DNA from: Lactiplantibacillus brownii
Lineage (GTDB): Bacteria > Bacillota > Bacilli > Lactobacillales > Lactobacillaceae
Direction of reading: 5' to 3'
DNA length: 64,000 nt
Assembly (NCBI RefSeq): GCF_031085375.1
Contig: NZ_JAVCWF010000001.1
Span: forward strand, 2,108,001-2,172,000
Below are positions 51,928-59,028 of this stretch, piece after piece. The notes below the pieces were generated by a model. That model was not told where the DNA came from and ran no database searches. It saw only the letters and a list, made by a program, of their open reading frames with translations. Within the stretch, counting starts at the first letter, position 1. The number at the start of each line of letters is the position of its first letter. Position numbers and translations under genes: made by a program.

Positions 51928-52344
51928 TTAATCGTCTTGATCAACTTTATCCCGGTGTTGACGTTCCAATTCACGCAATTCGGCTTCGGTCGTTTCCATA
52001 TGGTCATAAAAATGATTTAATTTATAATTCAAATGGTCGATTGCTGCCTGTAAATCATCACGTTTTTCTTCCATCACGGCGAGCTGTTCTTTGAGTAACG
52101 CTTTTTGTTCCTTGGTGTTATCTTCTTGAGCATCGAATAGTTGAATATAACGCCGTAAATTTTCAATACTCATCCCAGCAGCGCGCATTTGTGTCACAAA
52201 ACGGATGCGTCGCAAAATGCGGTCATCGATATCACGATTACCAACCTCGGTTCGATCAATTGGTGGAATCAAAGATTCTTTTTCATAATAACGAATTGCC
52301 GCTGACGAAACGCCGGTTTGTTCGCTTGCTTCCTTAATATTCAT
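51928..52344 (-). CDS. MerR family regulator without ligand domain
   Basis: 138 aa: winged helix (NIKEASEQTGVSSAAIRYYEKESLIPPIDRTEVGNRDI, then RFVTQMRAAGMSIENLRRYIQLFD) and a long coiled-coil tail (KEQKALLKEQLAVMEEKRDDLQAAIDHLNYKL). Looks like AdhR/NmlR proteins but has no cysteine at all, so sensing must differ. It is 15 nt behind the NmrA-like gene and so is made from the CCTTG-class promoter at 53049-53079; the best candidate regulator of all CCTTG-class sites. Confidence 0.88.
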   Translation of the reverse strand: MNIKEASEQTGVSSAAIRYYEKESLIPPIDRTEVGNRDIDDRILRRIRFVTQMRAAGMSIENLRRYIQLFDAQEDNTKEQKALLKEQLAVMEEKRDDLQAAIDHLNYKLNHFYDHMETTEAELRELERQHRDKVDQDD

Positions 52345-52359
52345 TTCGAAAAACCTCCA

Positions 52360-53013
52360 TTAATAAACGGGCCGATCTTCACCTTGAGTCGCCGGGTCGG
52401 CCATTCCAATACTATCATGGCTGTACTTATCAGGGTTAGCAATGACCTGCAAGACGAAATCCGCCACGCTTTGACGTGAGCCCGAAACGCCCTCGTAAGG
52501 TTGAGTCTTAGTCGTCACCACGTATTTAACCTCATCACGATCGTTCAACCATGGCAAACGCAATGTGGTGTAATCCAACCCAGATTCTTGCAACAACTCA
52601 TCCGAACGCCGTGCTGGTGCCATGCCACCACCAATCATTTCCAAGTTCCAACGACCAAATTCACCGGGAACTTCATTATAGAGTCCCAGCACATTAGTAA
52701 ATAAAATCCGTTGAACGTGGTTCGTCTGCATCGCACTGATCACATTCTTCGTTAGCCGATTCTGCGTATCATGGTCAACCACTGCCACAAAGACCAAATC
52801 CTGTCCGGCCATAGCTTGGTCAACTGCCACGGCATCCGTCATGTCACCGTCTACCAAGTTAACACGCTCATTATCACCAAGTTGTGCTAAGCGATTGGCA
52901 TTTCGAAGGAACAACGTTAGTGTCACGTCGTTAAAAGCCGGTTCCGTTAGAATACGGTGTTCAACAATCTGAGCAATTTGCCCATTAGCTGCTAAAATCA
53001 AAACTTTTTTCAA
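52360..53013 (-). CDS. NAD(P)-binding NmrA/SDR-like protein
   Basis: 217 aa with ILAANGQIAQIVEHRI as nucleotide loop (AANG replaces the usual GATG), LFLRNANRLAQLG, VDGDMTDAVAV and a C-terminal SRQSVADFVLQV block. Third paralogue in the window with 30303 and 37496. TTG start at 53013 with AAGAGGT. First gene of an operon with the MerR regulator. Confidence 0.85.
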   Translation of the reverse strand: MKKVLILAANGQIAQIVEHRILTEPAFNDVTLTLFLRNANRLAQLGDNERVNLVDGDMTDAVAVDQAMAGQDLVFVAVVDHDTQNRLTKNVISAMQTNHVQRILFTNVLGLYNEVPGEFGRWNLEMIGGGMAPARRSDELLQESGLDYTTLRLPWLNDRDEVKYVVTTKTQPYEGVSGSRQSVADFVLQVIANPDKYSHDSIGMADPATQGEDRPVY

Positions 53014-53048
53014 TTTGATTGACCTCTTCTTTTAAATTTGATGTTTAC

Positions 53049-53079
53049 AGTATATGACCTTGCAGTAACTTCAAGGCAA
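53049..53079 (-). promoter_or_regulatory. MerR-type promoter, CCTTG class, site 4
   Basis: Minus strand -35 TTGCCT (53074-53079), 19-bp spacer, -10 TATACT (53049-53054), operator CCTTGAAGTTACTGCAAGG, the same 19 bp as site 1. Drives the NmrA-like gene and the MerR gene, implying autoactivation. Confidence 0.88.
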
Positions 53080-53093
53080 GGCTTAACGCCCAT

Positions 53094-53570
53094 TTATTTT
53101 GCTTTTTCCCACCATGACCGTAAAATCGTTGCCGCTGACGCTAACTGACCACTGCTTAACCCAATTCCCGGTTTGACATTGGCTGCGGTCACTAAGTCAT
53201 CAAAGTCAACTTCATAACTTCCAGGCGTCCCAGCATCTGTATAAAATGGCATTACTGTGCCATGATAGTCGCTCAACTGGCTTAAAAATGTTCGCACCGG
53301 TGTCGCAACTTTCGCTGACCAAACTGGGCCACCGACTAAAATTGTTTGATATTGTGCTAAATCTGGCGTGGCATTCGTTAGTGCTGGCATGTTGCCACTA
53401 GCTAATTGTTGGTTAGCAATGTCAGATGTCGCATACATATCCGTCGAAAACGTGTCCGCAGCCACCGTTAAATCAATCCGATCAGCACCAGTAACTTTTT
53501 GTAAGGCCGTCGCCATGGTCGCTGTGTTGCCAGACCACGAATACGCCACAATTAACAGTTTAGTTGTCAT
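53094..53570 (-). CDS. Flavodoxin
   Basis: 158 aa flavodoxin fold: FMN phosphate loop AYSWSGNTATMA (9-20), GGPVWSAKVATPVRTFL and PFYTDAGTPGSYEVDFDDL for isoalloxazine contacts. Similar in role to the flavodoxin at 32858. Likely an electron carrier or quinone/flavin reductase. AGGGAG precedes the ATG. Under CCTTG-class site 5; lies just upstream of the NmrA-like/MerR operon. Confidence 0.9.
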   Translation of the reverse strand: MTTKLLIVAYSWSGNTATMATALQKVTGADRIDLTVAADTFSTDMYATSDIANQQLASGNMPALTNATPDLAQYQTILVGGPVWSAKVATPVRTFLSQLSDYHGTVMPFYTDAGTPGSYEVDFDDLVTAANVKPGIGLSSGQLASAATILRSWWEKAK

Positions 53571-53605
53571 TGATTAATAACTCCCTTATTTTTATTGATG
53601 AACTC

Positions 53606-53636
53606 AGCTTAACCCTTCAAGTGAACTTCAAGGCAA
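53606..53636 (-). promoter_or_regulatory. MerR-type promoter, CCTTG class, site 5
   Basis: Minus strand -35 TTGCCT (53631-53636), 19-bp spacer, -10 TAAGCT (53606-53611). The repeat is CCTTGAAGT-TC-ACTTGAAGG, slightly altered from the other four. Drives the flavodoxin gene. Confidence 0.82.
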
Positions 53637-53703
53637 GCTTTTAATTCTAAAAAAAGTCCGGGAACAAAACCCCAGACTCATTTTGATATTCCTAATATTT
53701 ATA

Positions 53704-53826
53704 GCCGAAACGTGGAACAAAAGGCTTTGATGCAACCGAGCTAAGAAAGTCAAACGATTGAAAATACCAATCATTCGACTTTCTAGGCTATGCTCGGTAG
53801 CAAACCGCCTCTTGTCCCACTCTCTC
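53704..53826. repeat. Long-hairpin intergenic repeat (GTGGGAC type), copy 2
   Basis: Outer arms GTGGAACAAAAGGC and GCCTCTTGTCCCAC, middle arms GCAACCGAGC / GCTCGGTAGC and inner AAAGTC / GACTTT make one long rod. Ends match the copy at 24086-24208; a terminator-like hairpin (AGTCTGGGG / CCCGGACT with T tract on the minus strand) sits beside it at about 53653-53681. Confidence 0.7.
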
Positions 53827-53838
53827 AGAATTAACAGA

Positions 53839-54684
53839 CTAGTCACCAACTGGATGATAACCATTGCGATCAACCATGGCATTCATCGTTGCCATGTCTT
53901 GATCATCAATTTCAAAGTCTAATTTTGTATTGGCTTCAACATGCGCCATGGCACGTGCCTTTGGTAATGGTGCGACACCATTTTGAATGATGAACCGTAA
54001 GGCAAGTTGCGGCACTGAAACTTGATACTTAGCCGCTAATTTTGCCAAACTGTCGTTATCTAGCAAACCACCCGTGGCGAGTGGTGAATAAGCTTGCACC
54101 ACGATCTGGTTGGCTTTAGCCGTCCGTACGACCGTTGACTGTGTATGACCAACATAATATTGAATCTGATCAACAGCTGGCTTGACCGTCAAGCCGTCCC
54201 AAGTCAACAAGTTTTCCAGATCTGCCGAGTTAAAGTTGGAAACACCGACAGATTTAGCCCGACCGCTCTTATAAATATCTTGCATGGCCCGCCAAACTTC
54301 GCGATTTTCAGCATCATGATTAGAACCCATTTGTGCCCAAGGCCATGGGGCATGAATAATATATGAATCAACGTAAGCCAAATCTAACGCTGCAAGACTG
54401 CTATCAAAGTCGGCCATTGCCGCATCATAGCTTTTAGATTCTGCTGGTAATTTTGTCTGAACAAAGATTTCTTCGCGCGGTACATCCGCATCGTGCAAAG
54501 CTTCGCCAACACTCTTTTCATTCTGATAAGCTTTGGCTGTGTCAATAAAACGATAGCCAGCTTTCAATGCGTTGCTAACGGCGTCATAAGTTTCTTTGCC
54601 TGGTCGTGTCTGCCAAGTTCCAAAACCAACTTTAGGCATTTTCAAACCATTATTTAAAGTAAAAGTTTCTGTAATTGTTGCCAT
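53839..54684 (-). CDS. Aldo/keto reductase
   Basis: 281 aa AKR of the AKR5 type: GFGTWQTRPG, Asp/Tyr in FIDTAKAYQNE, Lys in VQTKLPAESK, His in YIIHAPWPWAQ, SNFNSADLE and PLPKARAMAHVEANT. NADPH-dependent aldehyde/ketone reduction in the cytoplasm. AGGAG precedes the ATG. Preceded by a MerR-type promoter of the CCTTAG class. Confidence 0.9.
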   Translation of the reverse strand: MATITETFTLNNGLKMPKVGFGTWQTRPGKETYDAVSNALKAGYRFIDTAKAYQNEKSVGEALHDADVPREEIFVQTKLPAESKSYDAAMADFDSSLAALDLAYVDSYIIHAPWPWAQMGSNHDAENREVWRAMQDIYKSGRAKSVGVSNFNSADLENLLTWDGLTVKPAVDQIQYYVGHTQSTVVRTAKANQIVVQAYSPLATGGLLDNDSLAKLAAKYQVSVPQLALRFIIQNGVAPLPKARAMAHVEANTKLDFEIDDQDMATMNAMVDRNGYHPVGD

Positions 54685-54714
54685 TTGATCACTCCTAATT
54701 TAATTGTTAAACAC

Positions 54715-54745
54715 AGCTTAGTCCCTTAGACCTACGCTAAGGCAA
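54715..54745 (-). promoter_or_regulatory. MerR-type promoter, CCTTAG class, before the aldo/keto reductase
   Basis: Minus strand -35 TTGCCT (54740-54745), 19-bp spacer, -10 TAAGCT (54715-54720). Inverted repeat CCTTAGACCTACGCTAAGG, distinct from the CCTTGAAGT class. Confidence 0.8.
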
Positions 54746-54784
54746 CTCAAATGTTTCAAATCAGGCCGTTTTTTAGCCTTAACC

Positions 54785-55084
54785 CTAATGTAGTAATTTC
54801 AAAACTAAAACAAAGTACAATAGGACCGCAATACCAACGCCCAGCGTATACAACAATGCCAGCCATTGGCCCTTAGCTGTCCGACCAGTGGGGCCAAAAC
54901 ATAACGCGACCCCACCACAGATTACACTAAGAGTGCCTAATTCCAGACCCCAATCGTGGTTGATCAGCATCACAAAGGGTCCAATTAGCGCCGCCACAAT
55001 TGCGACCCACTTCGCTACAACTAAAACTGTCCGCCCAACTTTCTTATCATAGGCATCATATTTTTCTTTCCGTTCTTTTGCCAT
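54785..55084 (-). CDS. Small hypothetical membrane protein (99 aa)
   Basis: Basic N-terminus (MAKERKEKYDAYDKKVG) then three hydrophobic segments (VVAKWVAIVAALIGPFVMLI, LGTLSVICGGVALCFG, WLALLYTLGVGIAVLLYFVLVL). Start ATG 55084 after AAGGTGG; an in-frame GTG at 55096 overlaps that site. Driven by a CTTAAAG-class MerR promoter, so it belongs to the stress network although its role is unknown. Confidence 0.72.
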   Translation of the reverse strand: MAKERKEKYDAYDKKVGRTVLVVAKWVAIVAALIGPFVMLINHDWGLELGTLSVICGGVALCFGPTGRTAKGQWLALLYTLGVGIAVLLYFVLVLKLLH

Positions 55085-55190
55085 CGTCGTTGCCACCTTA
55101 TATTAATCACTTAATTTGAGCCAATCAATCTTCTTACCTAGTATGCCGTAGATTGGTCAATTGTTCAAGAAGGCGCTTACTTTTTCAAAC

Positions 55191-55224
55191 AAAAAAGAAC
55201 CCACGTTTCCATCCGCGAGTTCTT
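55191..55224 (-). terminator. Terminator of the Ser/Thr-rich surface protein gene
   Basis: Minus-strand AAGAACTCGCGG...CGTGGGTTCTT hairpin followed by six T. Confidence 0.8.
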
Positions 55225-55268
55225 ACTTAATTCCACTAAGTCAACACTTAGTCGCTTTTACATTTTCT

Positions 55269-55299
55269 ATCGTAACTCTTAAAGTCCACTTTAAGTCAA
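55269..55299 (-). promoter_or_regulatory. MerR-type promoter, CTTAAAG class, site 3
   Basis: Minus strand -35 TTGACT (55294-55299), 19-bp spacer, -10 TACGAT (55269-55274); repeat CTTAAAG-tgga-CTTTAAG. It points to the small membrane protein gene at 54785, with a terminator for the upstream gene lying between. Confidence 0.78.
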
Positions 55300-55303
55300 G
55301 CGT

Positions 55304-55900
55304 TTAACGGTAAGCTTGTGACACAACTTCCCAAACATCGCTACCCTTGGTAACATTTTGCTTTTCCAATTGGCCCTTAGCCGTAACACGGAAAAGCCCT
55401 GCCAGATGTGACACATGTTCATTCGTATTTTCGCGTGCTTCGATATAAACTAAACCATCATTCTTTTTCGTTTGTTGGAAATCAAAATCTGATTTAGTCG
55501 TATTCGTGCCTTGATATTCAGTCGCTAATTGGTCCCAGACCCAATCATTAATTTGTGCAGTCGTTAAATCAGTTTCAACCGCGGAAGAACTACTTGAAGC
55601 ACTGCTACCCGTATTGATCATTGCCGCCGAAGTGGTGACATGACTAGAATGAGCCGCACTAGTCTCCGTTTTTTGACTCGCCGTTGTCGACGTTGACTTG
55701 GCTGAACTCGCAGAACTAGCTGCAGCCGTCGTCGTTTTCTTAGCCACTGGTTTAGATGAACTGGTGACTTTTTCAGTGGTGGCTGAATTGGTGCTTGTCA
55801 CCGGCGCAGCCTGTTGCGAACTGTTAGGCCACAAAAGGTACCCGCCCCCCAAAACTGCTACACCAACCAATACTGAAGCACTCACAATTAACTTTTTCAT
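55304..55900 (-). CDS. Membrane-anchored Ser/Thr-rich extracellular protein
   Basis: 198 aa: N-terminal signal anchor (KKLIVSASVLVGVAVLGGGYLLW), a Ser/Thr/Ala-rich linker of about 80 residues (likely extended and possibly glycosylated), and a C-terminal globular part (AQINDWVWDQLATEYQG, then FRVTAKGQLEKQN). Localised to the outer face of the membrane. GGGGAG precedes the ATG at 55900. The C-terminal domain is not recognised by name. Confidence 0.75.
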   Translation of the reverse strand: MKKLIVSASVLVGVAVLGGGYLLWPNSSQQAAPVTSTNSATTEKVTSSSKPVAKKTTTAAASSASSAKSTSTTASQKTETSAAHSSHVTTSAAMINTGSSASSSSSAVETDLTTAQINDWVWDQLATEYQGTNTTKSDFDFQQTKKNDGLVYIEARENTNEHVSHLAGLFRVTAKGQLEKQNVTKGSDVWEVVSQAYR

Positions 55901-56004
55901 CACTAATCAACTCCCCAAAATTATTAAACTAACTCTTAAGTTAACAATACGCCAAGTTGGGCAATTTTACCAACCTTTTCCGGGACTAAATAAAATCTTA
56001 ATAT

Positions 56005-56250
56005 TCACAAAAAAAGCGAGCCGGCTGTATAAATACAGTTAGCTCGCTTTAGTCACGGCGCTGGTAAACCAGCGAGGGTGACGCTCCACAACGTCAGTGA
56101 CCTAAGCAATCCGAAATACGTCGGAAAAAAATGCCCCGCTATCAATATTAGTCACATGCCGCTCGCGCGGAACCACCATCACTGATGATCTGACTTTATC
56201 GACTCATCGCAAGAACAACCCTAACATCTTTCTGAGTAAGATGCAAGCCT
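56005..56250 (-). ncRNA. Unassigned structured intergenic element
   Basis: Between the UbiA gene stop (56258) and a terminator. On the minus strand: hairpin CATCTT/AAGATG, then GGTGGTTCCGCG (reminiscent of a T-box core but with no matching terminator partner), then a compact three-way junction in which GTCAC/GTGAC closes hairpins TGACG/CGTCA and GCTGGT/ACCAGC (56050-56101). Strong local folding suggests a leader RNA or small RNA; no known class fits. Confidence 0.4.
56012..56052 (-). terminator. Strong terminator after the UbiA region
   Basis: Minus-strand AAAGCGAGC...GCTCGCTTT with inner CTGTAT/ATACAG, followed by seven T. Confidence 0.88.
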
Positions 56251-56257
56251 AACTTAT

Positions 56258-57172
56258 TTATAGCCAAGTTCCTAGCACAAATAAAATGGGATAAGCAATG
56301 AAGAAAATTGACGCGCTTTTGACCGTAGTCATGAAAGTCTGGCGTTTATCGGGCTTGGCAAAAAACGGTCGCATTCCCCACCACATCAACGGTAACAATA
56401 AAACGACTAGACCAGTGATCGGTGGTGCAAGTCGTAAGGCCAAATTAATCAATGGCCAGAGGCTACCGACCACTAAGCAACCCTGCATTAATTTGATTGC
56501 ACCACGTTGCCCTAAATAATAAGCTAACGTATAGCGGTGATTCAAAATATCTTCCTCACGGTCGGCTGTATTATTAGCTAATTGTAAGGTAAAGAAAATC
56601 AAGGTTAATGGCAGACATAGTAAGAACGTCACACCGACTGTTGCCCAAGTTAATGGTCGGACGCCATAGCTTGAAACCACCACACAGGTCAATTGGATTA
56701 AAAAGGCAATTGACAAGGCAACAACCGTTTCGCACCAAGGTGTCGCGTTAATGGGATGTGGTCCCGCGGTATAAAAAATACCAATCACATAACCAATAAT
56801 ACCTAATAACAGCACGAGCCAGCCGGTCCGTAAGACTAACCAAGTCCCAGGAACCAGTGCTAAGATGTACAACCCCAAGGCTAACTGTCCGACACCTTTG
56901 ACGGGTAACTGCAGCCGTCCCAACGGATTCGTTTGTTGCGCATAGCCCTGACGATCATGAGCATGCAAATAATCATAATAGTTATCCGAAACATTGACTG
57001 CCAAATCAAAAATAAACACAGTCACTAAGCCCAGTACCACATTGACCCAATTGACGACTCCCAACCGTGATTGGGCAATCGCTACCCCCAGTACAAACCA
57101 CATGATATTCAATGGTGCGGTGTAAATTTCGGTCAATTCATAAAAAATTGGCCACGTTAACCAACGTCGCAT
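56258..57172 (-). CDS. UbiA family prenyltransferase (MenA-like)
   Basis: 304 aa with about eight to nine membrane segments and the two Asp-rich motifs of UbiA enzymes: NVSDNYYDYLHAHD (about 61-74) and NNTADREED (about 203-211). These bind Mg-prenyl diphosphate; the MenA branch prenylates dihydroxynaphthoate. Plantarum-type bacteria can have a partial menaquinone system, so the aromatic acceptor is uncertain. GGGGGG precedes the ATG. Divergent from the DedA gene. Confidence 0.87.
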   Translation of the reverse strand: MRRWLTWPIFYELTEIYTAPLNIMWFVLGVAIAQSRLGVVNWVNVVLGLVTVFIFDLAVNVSDNYYDYLHAHDRQGYAQQTNPLGRLQLPVKGVGQLALGLYILALVPGTWLVLRTGWLVLLLGIIGYVIGIFYTAGPHPINATPWCETVVALSIAFLIQLTCVVVSSYGVRPLTWATVGVTFLLCLPLTLIFFTLQLANNTADREEDILNHRYTLAYYLGQRGAIKLMQGCLVVGSLWPLINLALRLAPPITGLVVLLLPLMWWGMRPFFAKPDKRQTFMTTVKSASIFFIAYPILFVLGTWL

Positions 57173-57385
57173 CTGAATGCCCCCCCTAAAAATTATGTAT
57201 CCCCTATATCATATCGAATCCCACCTAAATTTCCTAGCATTCTGAACGTCAATAATCAAATCATCGCTGAATTCTCATGTGGTTCAGCTAAAATTTCACC
57301 ACTAAATTGCTTTATTCAGATGAGCTTTTCTTGGCGCTAGCACCTAAAAATGGTATATTTAGTCGGTATCACAGGAGGAATTTTT

Positions 57386-58030
57386 ATGACATGGCTTCTG
57401 ACAGCTTGGACGATTCTCTTACGTCCGCTCAGTTATTTAGTTACCATAACCAACCATATCGGTGGCTGGTCATATGGGGTCTTGTTTATCGTTATTTTTC
57501 TGGAATCAGCTTTTATCGCTTTCGCCTTTTTACCTGGCCAATCCCTCTTGTTCCTCAGTAGTTCGATTGCAGCGAATGCCGGTTCCAAATTAAACATTTG
57601 GCTATTATTAATTATTTTTGTGACTGCCGCAACCAGTGGCGCCATGTTGAAGTACAGCATGACTCGCCACATGGATCAGCGGAGTCGGTTAGAACGTGAA
57701 TTAAATTCTAGTAAATTAGATTCCACCCGTGCCCTCTTTGACGAACATGAACGGCCATCAATGCTTTGGGGCCGTTTTATTCCTTTCATCGGCTTATTCA
57801 TCCCGGTCATTGCTGGGACGACCGCCATGGATTGGCGCCATTTTCAAATTTGGAACTTTATGGGCGTCTTAATCTGGGTTGGAATTTGTTGTTTCTTTGG
57901 CTATTACTTCGGTGATTGGCCGTTTGTCGAAAACAACTTTACTTGGATCATGCTGGCACTAATTTTCATTCCAATGCTAGCTCGGTCAGCGTATCAAGCC
58001 ATTAAACGACACCGACTTGCCACCAACTAA
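57386..58030 (+). CDS. DedA family membrane protein
   Basis: 214 aa DedA/SNARE-associated membrane protein: FLESAFIAFAFLPGQSLLFLSS (conserved E and F-PG) and GRFIPFIGLFIPVIAGTTAMDWRHF (the RF-P-R-type core). Family members are lipid scramblases/flippases, e.g. for undecaprenyl phosphate, needed for envelope homeostasis. ATG 57386 follows AGGAGG; the longer frame from 57350 lacks a site. Confidence 0.9.
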   Translation: MTWLLTAWTILLRPLSYLVTITNHIGGWSYGVLFIVIFLESAFIAFAFLPGQSLLFLSSSIAANAGSKLNIWLLLIIFVTAATSGAMLKYSMTRHMDQRSRLERELNSSKLDSTRALFDEHERPSMLWGRFIPFIGLFIPVIAGTTAMDWRHFQIWNFMGVLIWVGICCFFGYYFGDWPFVENNFTWIMLALIFIPMLARSAYQAIKRHRLATN

Positions 58031-58082
58031 AAAAGCCGTCATCACTGATTGGGCGCTCTCCAATCAAAGATGACGACTTTTC
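58030..58082. terminator. Terminator of the DedA gene
   Basis: AAAGCCGTCATC / GATGACGACTTT outer stem with inner GATTGG/CCAATC; T tract on the plus strand and A tract on the other side. Confidence 0.85.
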
Positions 58083-58169
58083 GTCGTTCTGAAGGTATTA
58101 GTTTGGCTCTGATACCATGCTCATATTATAACGTTTTGTTGTAAAAATATCATTAAATACCTGTAAAGT

Positions 58170-58619
58170 TTACGCTTCCGCACTAGTTATCTCGTCCAAA
58201 TGATCAGTCTGGGCGGTTAACCAGGTCGTTAGTAAGGTTTTCGCCGCAACGCGATCTGCTAAGACATCTTCAGCTGACCCTAATTCATCGATTCTCAAAC
58301 CAGAGCGAAAAGCTTCAGATTCAGCAATCATGTAAAGATTGATTGGCATGTCATCTTCCGCAATCGTCACTTTACCAATTTCCGTTAAATTCGCTAATGG
58401 CAAATTAATCACACTTGTCTCCAACCGGAAACTAATGGCTGGATCATGCTTAGTGGTTAACGTTGCTTGGGCTATTTTATCCGCCTGCACGTTGTCTAAG
58501 AACCCATTGAGCCAATTGTCCACTTGGGCAGTTAACTGCTCGTAATCGCCCGCTACGGTCGTCTGAGCAATCGTCTCAGCGGTCACTTCATCAATAAAAG
58601 TTTGTACGTTTCGTTGCAT
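58170..58619 (-). CDS. Hypothetical acidic protein (149 aa)
   Basis: Cytoplasmic, acidic, no cysteines or membrane segments; begins with a helical region (TFIDEVTAETIAQTTVAGDYEQLTAQVDNWLNGFL) and has IGKVTIAEDDMPINLYMIAESEAF in the middle. GAGGGA precedes the ATG. Third gene behind lplA and a small membrane protein (12-nt gap). No family recognised. Confidence 0.68.
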   Translation of the reverse strand: MQRNVQTFIDEVTAETIAQTTVAGDYEQLTAQVDNWLNGFLDNVQADKIAQATLTTKHDPAISFRLETSVINLPLANLTEIGKVTIAEDDMPINLYMIAESEAFRSGLRIDELGSAEDVLADRVAAKTLLTTWLTAQTDHLDEITSAEA

Positions 58620-58631
58620 AGTATCCCTCGT

Positions 58632-59015
58632 TTAGTTAGTTTTGTGACGCCAACGGGTCAATAAGACCACCGTGTAGAAGTTAATCGCTAAGCCAATGGC
58701 CGCCACAACTTCTAATAATAATTTGATCTCCATCCCAGCATTACTTTGGGTACCGGACATCAAAGCACTGATCAATCCCAGTGAATAGATCACTAGCACT
58801 AGCCCCAGCACATAAAAGCCCAGCATCCGGTTCAAGTACACTGCCAAAACCCCTAGTAAATATAACACTAGCGCAATCAACAACCCTTGCCACATCTGAC
58901 TATTAGCAATCTTGGCCGTCTGTAAATGCAAGTGACTGGTCGACATCATCCAATTGACGATACCGTAACAAAAAAAGGAAACAAACGCAAATGCGACTAA
59001 TCGTGTGAGTTTCAA
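58632..59015 (-). CDS. Small hypothetical membrane protein (127 aa)
   Basis: Four hydrophobic segments (LVAFAFVSFFCYGIVNWMM, GLLIALVLYLLGVLAVYL, FYVLGLVLVIYSLGLISALM, LLLEVVAAIGLAINFYTVVLL) and a basic C-terminus RWRHKTN. I set the start at TTG 59015 because CAGGAG lies 7-8 nt upstream, 13 nt after the lplA stop; the frame to 59039 would overlap lplA. Co-transcribed with lplA; function unknown. Confidence 0.68.
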   Translation of the reverse strand: MKLTRLVAFAFVSFFCYGIVNWMMSTSHLHLQTAKIANSQMWQGLLIALVLYLLGVLAVYLNRMLGFYVLGLVLVIYSLGLISALMSGTQSNAGMEIKLLLEVVAAIGLAINFYTVVLLTRWRHKTN

Positions 59016-59028
59016 TAGATCACTCCTG

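Noticed and set aside
56161..56200. T-box riboswitch called from GGTGGTTCCGCG
   Set aside because: No recognisable stem I or specifier upstream, no paired terminator immediately after the string, and it follows rather than precedes a biosynthetic gene.
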